64,000 nucleotides of DNA. Source: Sphingobacterium oryzagri. GTDB lineage: Bacteria > Bacteroidota > Bacteroidia > Sphingobacteriales > Sphingobacteriaceae. The notes under the pieces were generated by a model that was not told the DNA's origin, searched no databases, and saw only the letters and a program-made list of their open reading frames with translations. The stretch lies in NCBI RefSeq assembly GCF_028736175.1, contig NZ_CP117880.1:372001-436000 (forward strand). The letters run 5' to 3'. A program made the position numbers and the translations under genes. Of the stretch, positions 1 to 8,971 are shown one piece after another; position 1 is the first letter of the stretch, and each line of letters opens with the position of its first letter.

Positions 1-107
1 CCGTGGCGCAAGTTTGCGATCTTGTCAGATACGTAAAATTACCAACCACGATAAACATTGTTTTCTGCAAGCTTAGCCCCCTAGCTATAGCTCCAAAGGG
101 TATCTAT

Positions 108-172
108 GATAACATTTTGTAAAAACTAGATAATTACACAGAATAAACTCCGTTAATAAAATCGTTGCTTTG
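108..172 (+). promoter_or_regulatory. Promoter A: shared operator plus -7 box
   Basis: A 28-bp element starts at 108 with GATAACAT and has TAAT at 131-134. It matches four other copies in this window at 12 invariant positions (1, 3-5, 7, 8, 11, 14, 17, 22, 25, 26). Exactly 57 bp after its first base, at 165-172, lies TTGCTTTG, a near match to the Bacteroidota -7 consensus TAnnTTTG. No clear -33 box is seen, which suggests an activator-dependent promoter. Transcription would start near 180 and give a leader of about 105 nt before the first gene of the 285-12456 operon. Nothing recognisable lies in 1-107. Confidence 0.7.
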
Positions 173-205
173 AAAATCCGTTATAAGCGTAGGTATGTAG
201 AGGGA

Positions 206-277
206 TTTTTACCGCAATAGTATGTTTTAAAGCATGCATTTTGTAAGCGGAATTATTCCGTGCAGTTGCGGTAAAAA
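206..277 (+). promoter_or_regulatory. Leader stem-loop in front of the first gene
   Basis: A perfect 12-bp inverted repeat pairs 206-217 (TTTTTACCGCAA) with 266-277 (TTGCGGTAAAAA). Inside the 48-nt interval sits a smaller hairpin, CGGAAT 248-253 with ATTCCG 255-260, and a GCATGC palindrome at 232-237. The structure lies in the predicted 5' leader and ends 7 nt before the start codon at 285, so it could limit ribosome access. It does not match any riboswitch class I recognise. Confidence 0.5.
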
Positions 278-284
278 GTAGATT

Positions 285-3035
285 ATGGTGCATCTTTTCA
301 AAAAAGTTTTTTTATTGTTGTTCGTGTGTTTACTATTAGGCTTGGCAACTTGTTTTGCTAGGCCTAATCGTCTTGTGTATGCGACAGAAAATGTGCAAAA
401 TGAGGAACGTTTTCAATTCGCACGCCACAAAATATCTTCGGCTTTAGCGCACGCCGACAGCCAACCGTTTTCCTTTCGCAAAAGACAGCTAAAGAAAAAT
501 GATGTCGTGATTGGCCTTGCGGATACTACGTTGTGGAAAGATTACATTCCTGATACGCTGCTTAAAACACTAAAAGCAGAGGCTTACATACTTTATAAAA
601 AAGATGAACAGTCGCCGTTGTTTATTCTTGGAAAAGATGAATCGGGCCTTTTATATGGTTGCGAAGAAGCATTGCAACACGATCTCTACGCAAATCAGGT
701 CGTTTCGCGTCAAAATTCGCCCGAAATGGTCCTTCGCGGTACTTGTATTGGCTTGCAGAAAACAGCCTATCTCCCCGGTCGTGATGTCTACGAATACCCG
801 TATACAGAAGAACTATTCCCTTGGTTTTATGACAAAGCACTATGGTTGGATTACTTAGATATGTTGCTCGAAAATCGCTTCAACACCCTTTATCTGTGGA
901 ATGGACATCCGTTTTCTTCCTTAGTTAAGCTAAAGGATTATCCCTACGCCGTTGAAGTGGATGATGCCACCTTTGCAAAAAATGAGGAAATGTACCGCTT
1001 CCTAACAACCGAAGCAAACAAACGAGGCATATGGATTATTCAGATGTTTTACAACATTATTCTTCCTAAACCGTTTGCAGAAAAACACGGGTTGAAGACG
1101 CAGGAACGCAATCGTACGATTACGCCATTAATCGCCGATTATACCCGGCAATCGATCACGGCGTTTGTTGAAAAATATCCTAACGTGGGCCTGCTAATCA
1201 CGCTTGGCGAAGCCATGGAAGGTGTTGGCCAGGATGATATAGACTGGTTTACCAAAACCATCCTGCCAGGCGTAAAAGATGGTTTACGTCGTCTTGGCAG
1301 TACAACGGAGCCACCGATTATTTTGCGTGCACACGATACTGACGCGCCGGCGGTCATGAAAGAAGCGCTACCGATCTACAAAAATTTGTATACGATGGCC
1401 AAATACAATGGCGAAGCGTTAACTACCTACACGCCGCGCGGCAAATGGGCAGCATTGCACCAGGATCTTGGCAAGATCGGCACCGTGCATATTCAAAATG
1501 TCCATATCTTGGCCAATCTTGAACCATTTCGCTACGCGGCGCCAGATTTTATACAGCAGTCTGTTCGTGCGATGCACGATGTGCACCTTTCTAACGGCAT
1601 TCATATTTACCCGCAAGCTTCTTATTGGGACTGGCCTTATGCTGCCGATAGTATTGCCGATGGAAAATTGTTGCAGCTCGAGCGCGACTGGATGTGGTAC
1701 AAAGCCTGGGCACGCTACGCCTGGAAAGTTTCGTACAGCAAAGCCGAAGAGCAGGAATATTGGACAAGCACACTGGCTGATTATTACGGTATAACGCGGC
1801 CAGACGCTGCTTCGCTGCTGGCAGCCCTCAATGAAGTTGGTGAGATATCGCCTAAAATATTGCGGAGGTTTGGTATTACCGACGGCAACCGGCAAACATC
1901 GTCGCTAGGCATGCTGATGACGCAGCTGATCAATCCGTATCGTTACGGTTTGTTCACATTATTATACGAATCGGAAGCGCCGGAAGGTGAAATGATCATC
2001 GACTATGCGGAAAAAGAACAACAGAACTTGCCGCATCAGGGCGAAACCCCGCTTCAGGTGGCGAATGAAATTGTCGGTCATGCGCAGAGGGCACAAACGC
2101 TGGTAAAAGATATCGCATTAGGCACAAAGCATCCGGAAGAGTTAAAGCGGCTGCTGCATGATATTAAAATTCATGAAGCGCTGGCAAACCATTACAGCTT
2201 TAAGGTAAAGGCAGCTATACAGCTATTGCCCTATAAATACACAAAAGACGTCGCTTCTTTGCGTGCGGCCTTGCCAGATCTTGAACAAAGTGTCTCGGCA
2301 TACCGCACATTGGCCGATTTGACCAAAGACACCTATCGCTACGCGAATAGTATGCAAACAAAGCAGCGTAAAATCCCGATGCGCGGTGTGGATGCTTCGT
2401 TTAAACATTGGACAGAAATGTTACCTGTTTTTGAAACCGAACTTGCTAACTTTAGGCAATCCATCGATTCGCTTAGTCAGCGCACGACCATAGTCGAACA
2501 GGCGCAGAAAACATTGGCCGTTGCCGAGGTAGATTTTTTGGATGACGTCAAGCTAACGTCACTGAAAAAGGGAGCGCAGTTGTACGCAGATCAAGAACTG
2601 GTGGTGACGCATTTGCCCGAAGAGCTTGTCGGCTTGCAAGCCGTAATGGTCGATGCCGCTAAGCAGAAGCAGGAGGGCACCTTGCTGCGATTTAAATCCA
2701 GCGCGCCTGTAAAAGTGCTTGTGGGCTATTACAACAGCGCTGATAAAGGTTTCGCGCCTAAGCCCGTGTTGGAAATTGATGCTTCGGCAAATGATTATGG
2801 CCAGGCAGAAACCAAAGTACGCAATGCCCTTCGCGTGCAATATATGCCGATGGTTGATGTGCACAGTTATTCATTTCCGGCGGGCAACAATGAGCTCAAG
2901 CTGCCGAAAGGCGAAGCGGTTATTCTCGGCTTTGTGAGCGATCATGAGCTGCAACATCCTTACAACGCCGATGTCGACAACCAAGGCGATGACGTAGACG
3001 ATTTGTTTGGCTATTATAAAGAAACCAAATTGTAA
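285..3035 (+). CDS. Exported alpha-galacturonidase-like glycoside hydrolase (GH138/GH67-like)
   Basis: This is a 916-residue protein with an N-terminal signal peptide (hydrophobic run at about 8-22). Residues 30-150 resemble the small N-terminal domain found before the catalytic barrel in GH20/GH67-type enzymes. From about 150 a TIM-barrel-like region begins, with the segment LENRFNTLYLWNGH and acidic candidates in the stretch LITLGEAMEG. Helical and beta-rich segments follow to the C terminus. Length and domain order resemble proteins annotated as alpha-D-galacturonidase in pectin loci, including the GH138 type that acts on RG-II, but I cannot confirm the family by eye. An alpha-glucuronidase-like activity is the main alternative. 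It is the first gene of a five-gene operon behind promoter A, 15 bp from the next gene. It likely acts in the periplasm on uronic-acid-capped side chains. Confidence 0.5.
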   Translation: MVHLFKKVFLLLFVCLLLGLATCFARPNRLVYATENVQNEERFQFARHKISSALAHADSQPFSFRKRQLKKNDVVIGLADTTLWKDYIPDTLLKTLKAEAYILYKKDEQSPLFILGKDESGLLYGCEEALQHDLYANQVVSRQNSPEMVLRGTCIGLQKTAYLPGRDVYEYPYTEELFPWFYDKALWLDYLDMLLENRFNTLYLWNGHPFSSLVKLKDYPYAVEVDDATFAKNEEMYRFLTTEANKRGIWIIQMFYNIILPKPFAEKHGLKTQERNRTITPLIADYTRQSITAFVEKYPNVGLLITLGEAMEGVGQDDIDWFTKTILPGVKDGLRRLGSTTEPPIILRAHDTDAPAVMKEALPIYKNLYTMAKYNGEALTTYTPRGKWAALHQDLGKIGTVHIQNVHILANLEPFRYAAPDFIQQSVRAMHDVHLSNGIHIYPQASYWDWPYAADSIADGKLLQLERDWMWYKAWARYAWKVSYSKAEEQEYWTSTLADYYGITRPDAASLLAALNEVGEISPKILRRFGITDGNRQTSSLGMLMTQLINPYRYGLFTLLYESEAPEGEMIIDYAEKEQQNLPHQGETPLQVANEIVGHAQRAQTLVKDIALGTKHPEELKRLLHDIKIHEALANHYSFKVKAAIQLLPYKYTKDVASLRAALPDLEQSVSAYRTLADLTKDTYRYANSMQTKQRKIPMRGVDASFKHWTEMLPVFETELANFRQSIDSLSQRTTIVEQAQKTLAVAEVDFLDDVKLTSLKKGAQLYADQELVVTHLPEELVGLQAVMVDAAKQKQEGTLLRFKSSAPVKVLVGYYNSADKGFAPKPVLEIDASANDYGQAETKVRNALRVQYMPMVDVHSYSFPAGNNELKLPKGEAVILGFVSDHELQHPYNADVDNQGDDVDDLFGYYKETKL

Positions 3036-3050
3036 GCATACCTTAAAAAT

Positions 3051-4583
3051 ATGATAAGAATACTTCTATATACTATTTTATTGTGTCCAAGTATACTTTT
3101 TGCCCAGGTTGATCTGCGCAAGAAGTTAACGGATTATGTGGTACAATTTAATGCGCATGATAACGAAGCTGTCGTTAATCTTATTTCCAACGCCGCTTCA
3201 GCAAATTGGATGCAAGACCATATTCCACTTTTGGATTGTCCAGATCCCGACATCGAAAAAATTTATTACTTCCGTTGGTGGTCTTATCGCAAGCACATTA
3301 AAGCGACGCCGGAGGGAACGATCGTGACAGAATTTATCGAACCTGTAAAACATGCGGGTAAATACAATTCCATCAGCTGCGCATTAGGGCATCATCTCTA
3401 TGAAGGGCGCTGGCTCAAAGACAACGGATTTTTAAAAACGTATGTTGATTTTTGGCTGTTTCATGCCGATAAAGATCAAACAAAGCCGCGTTTTCATCAG
3501 TTTAGTTCCTGGCTGGCGGATGCGCTATTGGCCTATTATTACATTGATGGCGATAAGCAATATTTGTTAGCGCGATTGAACGATTTAGATGCCGACTACA
3601 GCACCTGGGAAAAGGAAAGGCAATTGGAAAATGGCTTGTTTTGGCAGCATGATGTGAAAGACGGGATGGAAGAGTCTGTTTCTGGCGGGCGGCGCGAGAA
3701 AAATATGCGGCCAACCATCAATAGCTACATGTATGGCAATGCCAAAGCACTGGCCGAAATAGCCGCGCTTGCTGGTCGCCGCGACTTGCAGGAAAAATAT
3801 AAATTAAAAGCGGAAACATTACAGCGCCTGCTCGTTGACTCCTTGTGGGATCAGGATGAACAGTTTTTTAAAACAAGATTAGCAAAAGGCGGGCTTCACC
3901 CGGCGCGGGAAGCGATAGGTTTTATTCCCTGGTATTTTCACGCTGTACCAGACCGTCCAATGTATGCCGCAGCCTGGGCGCAAGCGATAGATACGGCAGG
4001 ATTTAAGGCGCCTTGGGGGCAGACGACTGCCGAGCGCCGCGAACCGACATTTCGCACGCGTGGCACTGGTCATAGTTGCGAATGGGATGGCGCCATCTGG
4101 CCATTTGCTACTTCACAAACCCTGCGCGGCATGGCTAATCTGTTGACCGATTATCGACACAAAGGCGGAATAGATAAAGCAGATTTTTTAGCCGAAGTAA
4201 AGCAATATGCTAAATCGCAAGTGATGCATGATAAGCCTTACATCGGCGAATATCAAGATGAAAAAAACGGCTACTGGCTGAAAGGCGATGATCCGCGGAG
4301 TAAATTTTATAACCACTCGACGTTTGCGGATGTCATTATCCAAGATCTTATCGGGGTGAAACCAGCGGGTAATAATACACTAGCGTTAAAACCCTTGCTG
4401 CCGCGGGGAGAATGGGCTTATTTCGCTTTACAAGAGCTGCCGTATAAAGGAAAAATTATCGATATTTTTTGGGATGCTGACGGTAGTCGTTATGGAAAAG
4501 GCAAAGGACTGACGGTCTACGCAGATGGCAAGCTCGTGGCTCGCTCAAAACAATTAAAACCGCTAAACATGAACTTGAAATGA
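3051..4583 (+). CDS. Exported (alpha/alpha)6-barrel glycosidase, MGH1/GH63-like
   Basis: This is a 510-residue protein with a Sec signal peptide ending near FAQ at residue 19. The body looks like an (alpha/alpha)6 toroid of the MGH1/GH63/trehalase type. Supporting features are aromatic-rich helices, the segment SCEWDGAIWPFATSQ at about 345-360, and a typical late YNHSTFADVI helix near 420. Such folds usually hydrolyse by inversion using two acidic residues, but I cannot assign them with certainty. The specificity is unknown; nearby genes suggest a pectin side-chain linkage. It starts 15 bp after the previous stop and overlaps the next gene by 4 bp (ATGA), so translation is probably coupled. 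GH105-like unsaturated uronyl hydrolases share the fold but have different sequence hallmarks. Confidence 0.55.
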   Translation: MIRILLYTILLCPSILFAQVDLRKKLTDYVVQFNAHDNEAVVNLISNAASANWMQDHIPLLDCPDPDIEKIYYFRWWSYRKHIKATPEGTIVTEFIEPVKHAGKYNSISCALGHHLYEGRWLKDNGFLKTYVDFWLFHADKDQTKPRFHQFSSWLADALLAYYYIDGDKQYLLARLNDLDADYSTWEKERQLENGLFWQHDVKDGMEESVSGGRREKNMRPTINSYMYGNAKALAEIAALAGRRDLQEKYKLKAETLQRLLVDSLWDQDEQFFKTRLAKGGLHPAREAIGFIPWYFHAVPDRPMYAAAWAQAIDTAGFKAPWGQTTAERREPTFRTRGTGHSCEWDGAIWPFATSQTLRGMANLLTDYRHKGGIDKADFLAEVKQYAKSQVMHDKPYIGEYQDEKNGYWLKGDDPRSKFYNHSTFADVIIQDLIGVKPAGNNTLALKPLLPRGEWAYFALQELPYKGKIIDIFWDADGSRYGKGKGLTVYADGKLVARSKQLKPLNMNLK

Positions 4584-6154
4584 TAAAAAAAGTAATTTAT
4601 CTGGTCGCCCTATTGCTGGCTACTGTATGGCAACATGCCGAAGCACAGACTTTTTATAATGTACTGAAGTATGGCGGCAAAAACGACAGCACAGGAACAA
4701 ATACGAAAGCAATTGCAAAAGCCATTGATGCCGCTTCCGCAAAAGGAGGAGGAACCATCTATTTTCCGGCGGGCAAATACATTACCGGGCCGATTCACTT
4801 TAAGAGTAATATTACCTTGTTTATTGATGCGGGTGCCGAGCTGCATTTTAGTGATAACTTTGACGATTATCTGCCCATGGTGGAGTCGCGTTGGGAAGGG
4901 ACTGCCGTAACCAACTTTTCGCCATTATTATATGCAAATGGCGCAGAAAATATCGCTATCGTCGGTCGCGGAACCATCGATGGGCATGGAAAAAAGTGGT
5001 GGGGATATTCCGAAGTAGAAGTCAAAAAGCAGCAGGAAGACAGCAAGTGGCAAGTCGAGTTTAAGCGTTTGAATGCAAATGTAGTAGCGCCTGATCTGCC
5101 GGGTTGGATAGAACGCGGATTTCTGAGGCCGCCCTTTATTCAATTTCTGCATTGCAAAAATGTGCAGATCAAAGATATTAAGATTCAAAATTCACCCTTC
5201 TGGACAATTAATCCGCAATATTGTGATAACGTAACGGTAGATGGCGTGACTATTGACAATCCGCCGTCGCCCAATACGGATGGTATCAATCCCGAATCTT
5301 GCAGCAATGTGCACATTGCCAATTGCCACATTAGTGTAGGTGATGATTGTATAACGATTAAATCGGGAAAAGATCGTTCTGGAAGACAGATCAATGTGCC
5401 TGCAGAAAATTATACGATTACAAACTGTACGATGCTACGCGGACATGGAGGTGTTGTTATCGGCAGCGAAATGTCGGGCGGTGTTAAGAATATCGTGATT
5501 TCCAATTGTATTTTCGATGGCACCGACCGAGGTATTCGATTAAAGACAGCACGCGGTCGCGGTGGCGTGGTCGAAAATATTCGTGTCAGTAATATCGTGA
5601 TGCGCGGTATTCGCGACCAGGCTATCGTGATGGACATGCAGTATGCAAAAACCGATCTGGAACCCGTTAGCGAACGTACACCGCAATTTAAGAATATTTT
5701 TATCAGCGATATGACTGGTTCTACTAATAGGGTTGGCCTGCTGCGAGGTTTGGCAGAAATGCCTATTGAAAATGTCCACTTCAATAACATCAATATGGAA
5801 GCAAAGGGCGGTTTCTCGTTAGAGAATGCGACGAAAGTAGCCTTTCATCAAGTGCAGGTCGATGTGAAAGATGAACCGTTAATCAAAGCAAAAAATGTAA
5901 GCATCCTGGAGATTCAAGGCATACAAAATTTTACACCGGTAGCAGACCGGCCGATGATTGTCTTGGAGCAGGTGAAGCAAGCCAACATCCAGCAAAATTT
6001 CCCGAGTGCAGGCACCAAGACCTTTTTGGAGCTTATAGGAGCGGAGAACGCGGGCATTTTTGTGCATGGCAATAACTTTTCGCAGGTAGGACAGGTAACG
6101 GTCGGCGATGCATCCGCTGTGACGCAAAGCAACAATATCGAACGCAAAAAGTAA
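4580..6154 (+). CDS. GH28 polygalacturonase-type glycoside hydrolase
   Basis: This is a 524-residue exported protein (signal peptide to about AEA-Q at 22) with the parallel beta-helix of family GH28. The four hallmark motifs are present in order: NTDGIN near 231, GDDC near 254, GHGG near 288, and RLK near 319 in place of the usual RIK. The Asp residues of the first two motifs are the catalytic residues in this family. GH28 enzymes hydrolyse alpha-1,4-galacturonosyl or galacturonosyl-rhamnose linkages by inversion. The N-terminal part carries an extended loop region (about 145-190) often seen in exo-acting members; exo action is an inference. It overlaps the upstream gene by 4 bp and lies 18 bp before the GH95 gene. 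Confidence 0.9.
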   Translation: MIKKVIYLVALLLATVWQHAEAQTFYNVLKYGGKNDSTGTNTKAIAKAIDAASAKGGGTIYFPAGKYITGPIHFKSNITLFIDAGAELHFSDNFDDYLPMVESRWEGTAVTNFSPLLYANGAENIAIVGRGTIDGHGKKWWGYSEVEVKKQQEDSKWQVEFKRLNANVVAPDLPGWIERGFLRPPFIQFLHCKNVQIKDIKIQNSPFWTINPQYCDNVTVDGVTIDNPPSPNTDGINPESCSNVHIANCHISVGDDCITIKSGKDRSGRQINVPAENYTITNCTMLRGHGGVVIGSEMSGGVKNIVISNCIFDGTDRGIRLKTARGRGGVVENIRVSNIVMRGIRDQAIVMDMQYAKTDLEPVSERTPQFKNIFISDMTGSTNRVGLLRGLAEMPIENVHFNNINMEAKGGFSLENATKVAFHQVQVDVKDEPLIKAKNVSILEIQGIQNFTPVADRPMIVLEQVKQANIQQNFPSAGTKTFLELIGAENAGIFVHGNNFSQVGQVTVGDASAVTQSNNIERKK

Positions 6155-6172
6155 ATCCATAAAAGTAAATAC

Positions 6173-8971
6173 ATGTCTCACCAATCTATCTTCCTCTTAA
6201 CGCTTTTTGCATGTTTTGGCCAGTTCCTGTCTGCACAGACACGGCTTTGGTACAAGCAGCCTGCAAAGCGATGGGAAGAGGCACTGCCTATCGGAAACGG
6301 GCGGCTGGGTGCTATGATTTATGGAGGAGATGTGGAAGATGAGATTCAATTTAATGAAGAAACGCTTTGGACAGGCGAACCACGATCGTATGACCGTGTA
6401 GGCGCGTATCGCTACCTCGATAGTATCCGGAGCTTGTTAAACCAAGGCGAGCAGGCGAAAGCCGAGGCATTAGCGATGCAGCAATTTATGGGCTTGAAAA
6501 GCGAAACCCAGGATCCTACAGCTTGGTTGGCGAAAATTGCACGCGAACGGGATAAGCAAGATGGGCCGGCGAGTGAGGTTTTCAACGACCAATCCTGGAA
6601 AAGTATACAGGTTCCTGCATACGAAGGGTGGGAAGAGGTCGGACTGGAAGGCGTAGATGGCGCCGTATGGTTTCGTACGAGCTTTTTTCTCACCGCGCAT
6701 GACCTTCAGGAAGACTGGACCTTGGATCTGAATAAAGTTCGCCAAGAAGACTATACGTATGTCAACGGAAGTTTAGTTGGTCATACCGCTGGCGATCAGC
6801 AAAAACGTTTGTATCGCATTCCAAAGGCGCAACTGCGCGAAGGTAAAAATAGCATTGCCGTACAAGTTATTAATCTTGCGGGCAAGGGCGGAATTTCAGG
6901 TTATAAAGATACGACACAAAAAATAGGATTGCACAGCAGGTCGGGTAAATTTACAGGCCTTGGCGGTGCGTGGAAATATTGGATACAGGATGCGCAAACG
7001 CCGAAAATAGGGACGTATCAAGCCAGTTATCAGCCTTTCGGATCATTGCGGATCCGTTTTCCGGAGGGGACAACAGAAAACTATACCCGAAGTCTGGATT
7101 TGGAGAAAGGAATGGTTTCTGTAGCTTATCAGCAAAATCATGTTTCTTATAATCGAACGTATTTTGCAAGCTATCCTGACAAGGTGATCGCTGCACGTTT
7201 CGAGGCTAGTGAAGCCGGCCGACTTAGTTTTACGATCCACATGGATAGCAAGCATGCCGGCTATCAAATACGCCGGATAGATGCGCACACGCTAGCGATG
7301 CAGGTCAACGTAAAAGATGGCGCATTAGCTGGAATTTCCTTTTTGACCGTGAAGCTGCAAGGCGGAAAAATGTTTGAACAGGATGGTGTATTGCACATCG
7401 AAAATGCACGTGTGGCAGATGTTTACCTTACAGCGGCAACTAATTTTAAACGTTACAATGAGGTAGATACAACCGCTGTATATAGCCAACGCGCCGCACA
7501 ATCGCATCGTACGATGCTCAAAAAATCATATGAGCGGCTGCTGGCCAGACATCAGCAAGATTATCAGGCCTTGTACCATCGTTTTTCTATCGACCTTGGC
7601 GGCGCCGAAAAAGATGCCTTGCCCACAGACGAGCGGTTGAAGGCATTTGCGCAGGTGGATGATCCCGGGCTCATCGCGCTATATGTGCAGTACGGTCGTT
7701 ATTTGCAAATTGCGAGCTCTCGCCAACAGACGCAAGCCGCAAATCTTCAGGGCATCTGGAATCATTTGCTGGAGCCCGCCTGGGGAAGTAAATATACGAC
7801 CAATATCAACCTGGAGATGAACTACTGGCCAACGGAAATGCTGAATCTCAGTGAGCTTCATCAACCGCTTTTTGATATGATCAGGGAGTTAAGCGTGGCG
7901 GGACAACAAACCGCAAAACAATATTACAACGCGCGCGGTTGGGTGCTTCATCACAATACTGATCTTTGGCGCGGTACTGCACCGATAAATAATGCCAATC
8001 ACGGCATATGGCCGACAGGTGGCGCTTGGCTGGTAACGCATTTGTGGGAACATTATTTGTATAACCAGGACCCACGTTTTATTGAATCGTATTACCATAT
8101 CATCAAAGGGGCCACATTATTTTTTAAAGATGTGCTCGTAAAAGATGAAAAAACTGGCTGGTATATCAGCACACCGTCCAATTCGCCCGAAAACGGCGGA
8201 CTGGTGAACGGACCGACCATGGATCATCAGCTTATCCGCGCTTTATTCGCTGTTTTTGTGGAGTCGTCAACCTTGGTCAAAAAAGATGGCGCACTTCGCG
8301 ACTCGATTCAACGGTTGATTCCGGCCATTGCGCCAAATCAGATCGGGAAAGACGGACAATTGCAAGAGTGGATGGAAGATATCGACGATCCAAACAACAA
8401 ACATCGCCATGTGTCGCATCTCTGGGCGCTGCATCCGGGGCGAGAGATCACAAAAGATAAAACACCGGCCTTGTTTGAAGCAGCGAAGAAATCGTTGGAA
8501 ATGCGGGGCGATGACGGAACAGGCTGGAGCTTGGCCTGGAAAATAAATTTTTGGGCACGTTTGCACGATGCCCCACACACGTATACGATGGTCAAGATGT
8601 TATTACGCCCGGCAGATAAAGCTGGTGGATCGTATCCGAATCTGTTTGATGCCCATCCACCTTTTCAGATTGATGGAAATTTCGGTGGCGCGGCAGGTAT
8701 TGGAGAAATGCTCTTGCAGAGCCATGCGGAGTTTATCGATGTTTTGCCAGCATTGCCGGCTGAACTAGCCGAAGGCCAGATTAACGGACTACGTGCTCGC
8801 GGTAATTTCGAGCTTGATATACACTGGGAAAAGCATCAATTAGCGGTGCTTACCGTCCGATCGCAATCAGGCAGGCCGTTAAAACTGCGCTATCGTGGTA
8901 AAACGATAACCTTGCCTACGAAAAAAAATGTATCCTATCGGTTTGACGCCGAATTAAATCGCCTGAAGTAA
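6173..8971 (+). CDS. GH95 alpha-L-fucosidase/alpha-L-galactosidase with an inserted beta-sandwich
   Basis: This is a 932-residue protein with a signal peptide ending around SAQ (residue 22). It opens with the GH95 signature LWYKQPAKRWEEALPIGNGR and IQFNEETLWTG. The catalytic (alpha/alpha)6 region contains LQGIWN, TNINLEMNYW and QIDGNFGGAAGIGEM. Residues of about 108-283 are not typical of the family. They contain VPAYEGWEE, AVWFRTSF and a YVNGSLVG stretch, like the sugar-binding domain of GH2 enzymes, and split the N-terminal beta-sandwich before YQPFGSL. GH95 members remove alpha-L-fucose or alpha-L-galactose. RG-II chain A carries L-galactose, so that activity is plausible here. The stop codon overlaps the next start (TAATG). 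Confidence 0.9.
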   Translation: MSHQSIFLLTLFACFGQFLSAQTRLWYKQPAKRWEEALPIGNGRLGAMIYGGDVEDEIQFNEETLWTGEPRSYDRVGAYRYLDSIRSLLNQGEQAKAEALAMQQFMGLKSETQDPTAWLAKIARERDKQDGPASEVFNDQSWKSIQVPAYEGWEEVGLEGVDGAVWFRTSFFLTAHDLQEDWTLDLNKVRQEDYTYVNGSLVGHTAGDQQKRLYRIPKAQLREGKNSIAVQVINLAGKGGISGYKDTTQKIGLHSRSGKFTGLGGAWKYWIQDAQTPKIGTYQASYQPFGSLRIRFPEGTTENYTRSLDLEKGMVSVAYQQNHVSYNRTYFASYPDKVIAARFEASEAGRLSFTIHMDSKHAGYQIRRIDAHTLAMQVNVKDGALAGISFLTVKLQGGKMFEQDGVLHIENARVADVYLTAATNFKRYNEVDTTAVYSQRAAQSHRTMLKKSYERLLARHQQDYQALYHRFSIDLGGAEKDALPTDERLKAFAQVDDPGLIALYVQYGRYLQIASSRQQTQAANLQGIWNHLLEPAWGSKYTTNINLEMNYWPTEMLNLSELHQPLFDMIRELSVAGQQTAKQYYNARGWVLHHNTDLWRGTAPINNANHGIWPTGGAWLVTHLWEHYLYNQDPRFIESYYHIIKGATLFFKDVLVKDEKTGWYISTPSNSPENGGLVNGPTMDHQLIRALFAVFVESSTLVKKDGALRDSIQRLIPAIAPNQIGKDGQLQEWMEDIDDPNNKHRHVSHLWALHPGREITKDKTPALFEAAKKSLEMRGDDGTGWSLAWKINFWARLHDAPHTYTMVKMLLRPADKAGGSYPNLFDAHPPFQIDGNFGGAAGIGEMLLQSHAEFIDVLPALPAELAEGQINGLRARGNFELDIHWEKHQLAVLTVRSQSGRPLKLRYRGKTITLPTKKNVSYRFDAELNRLK

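Noticed and set aside
1419..1895. A 158-codon reverse-strand frame in the first gene
   Set aside because: It is antisense to the alpha-galacturonidase-like gene, and its translation shows no fold or motif.
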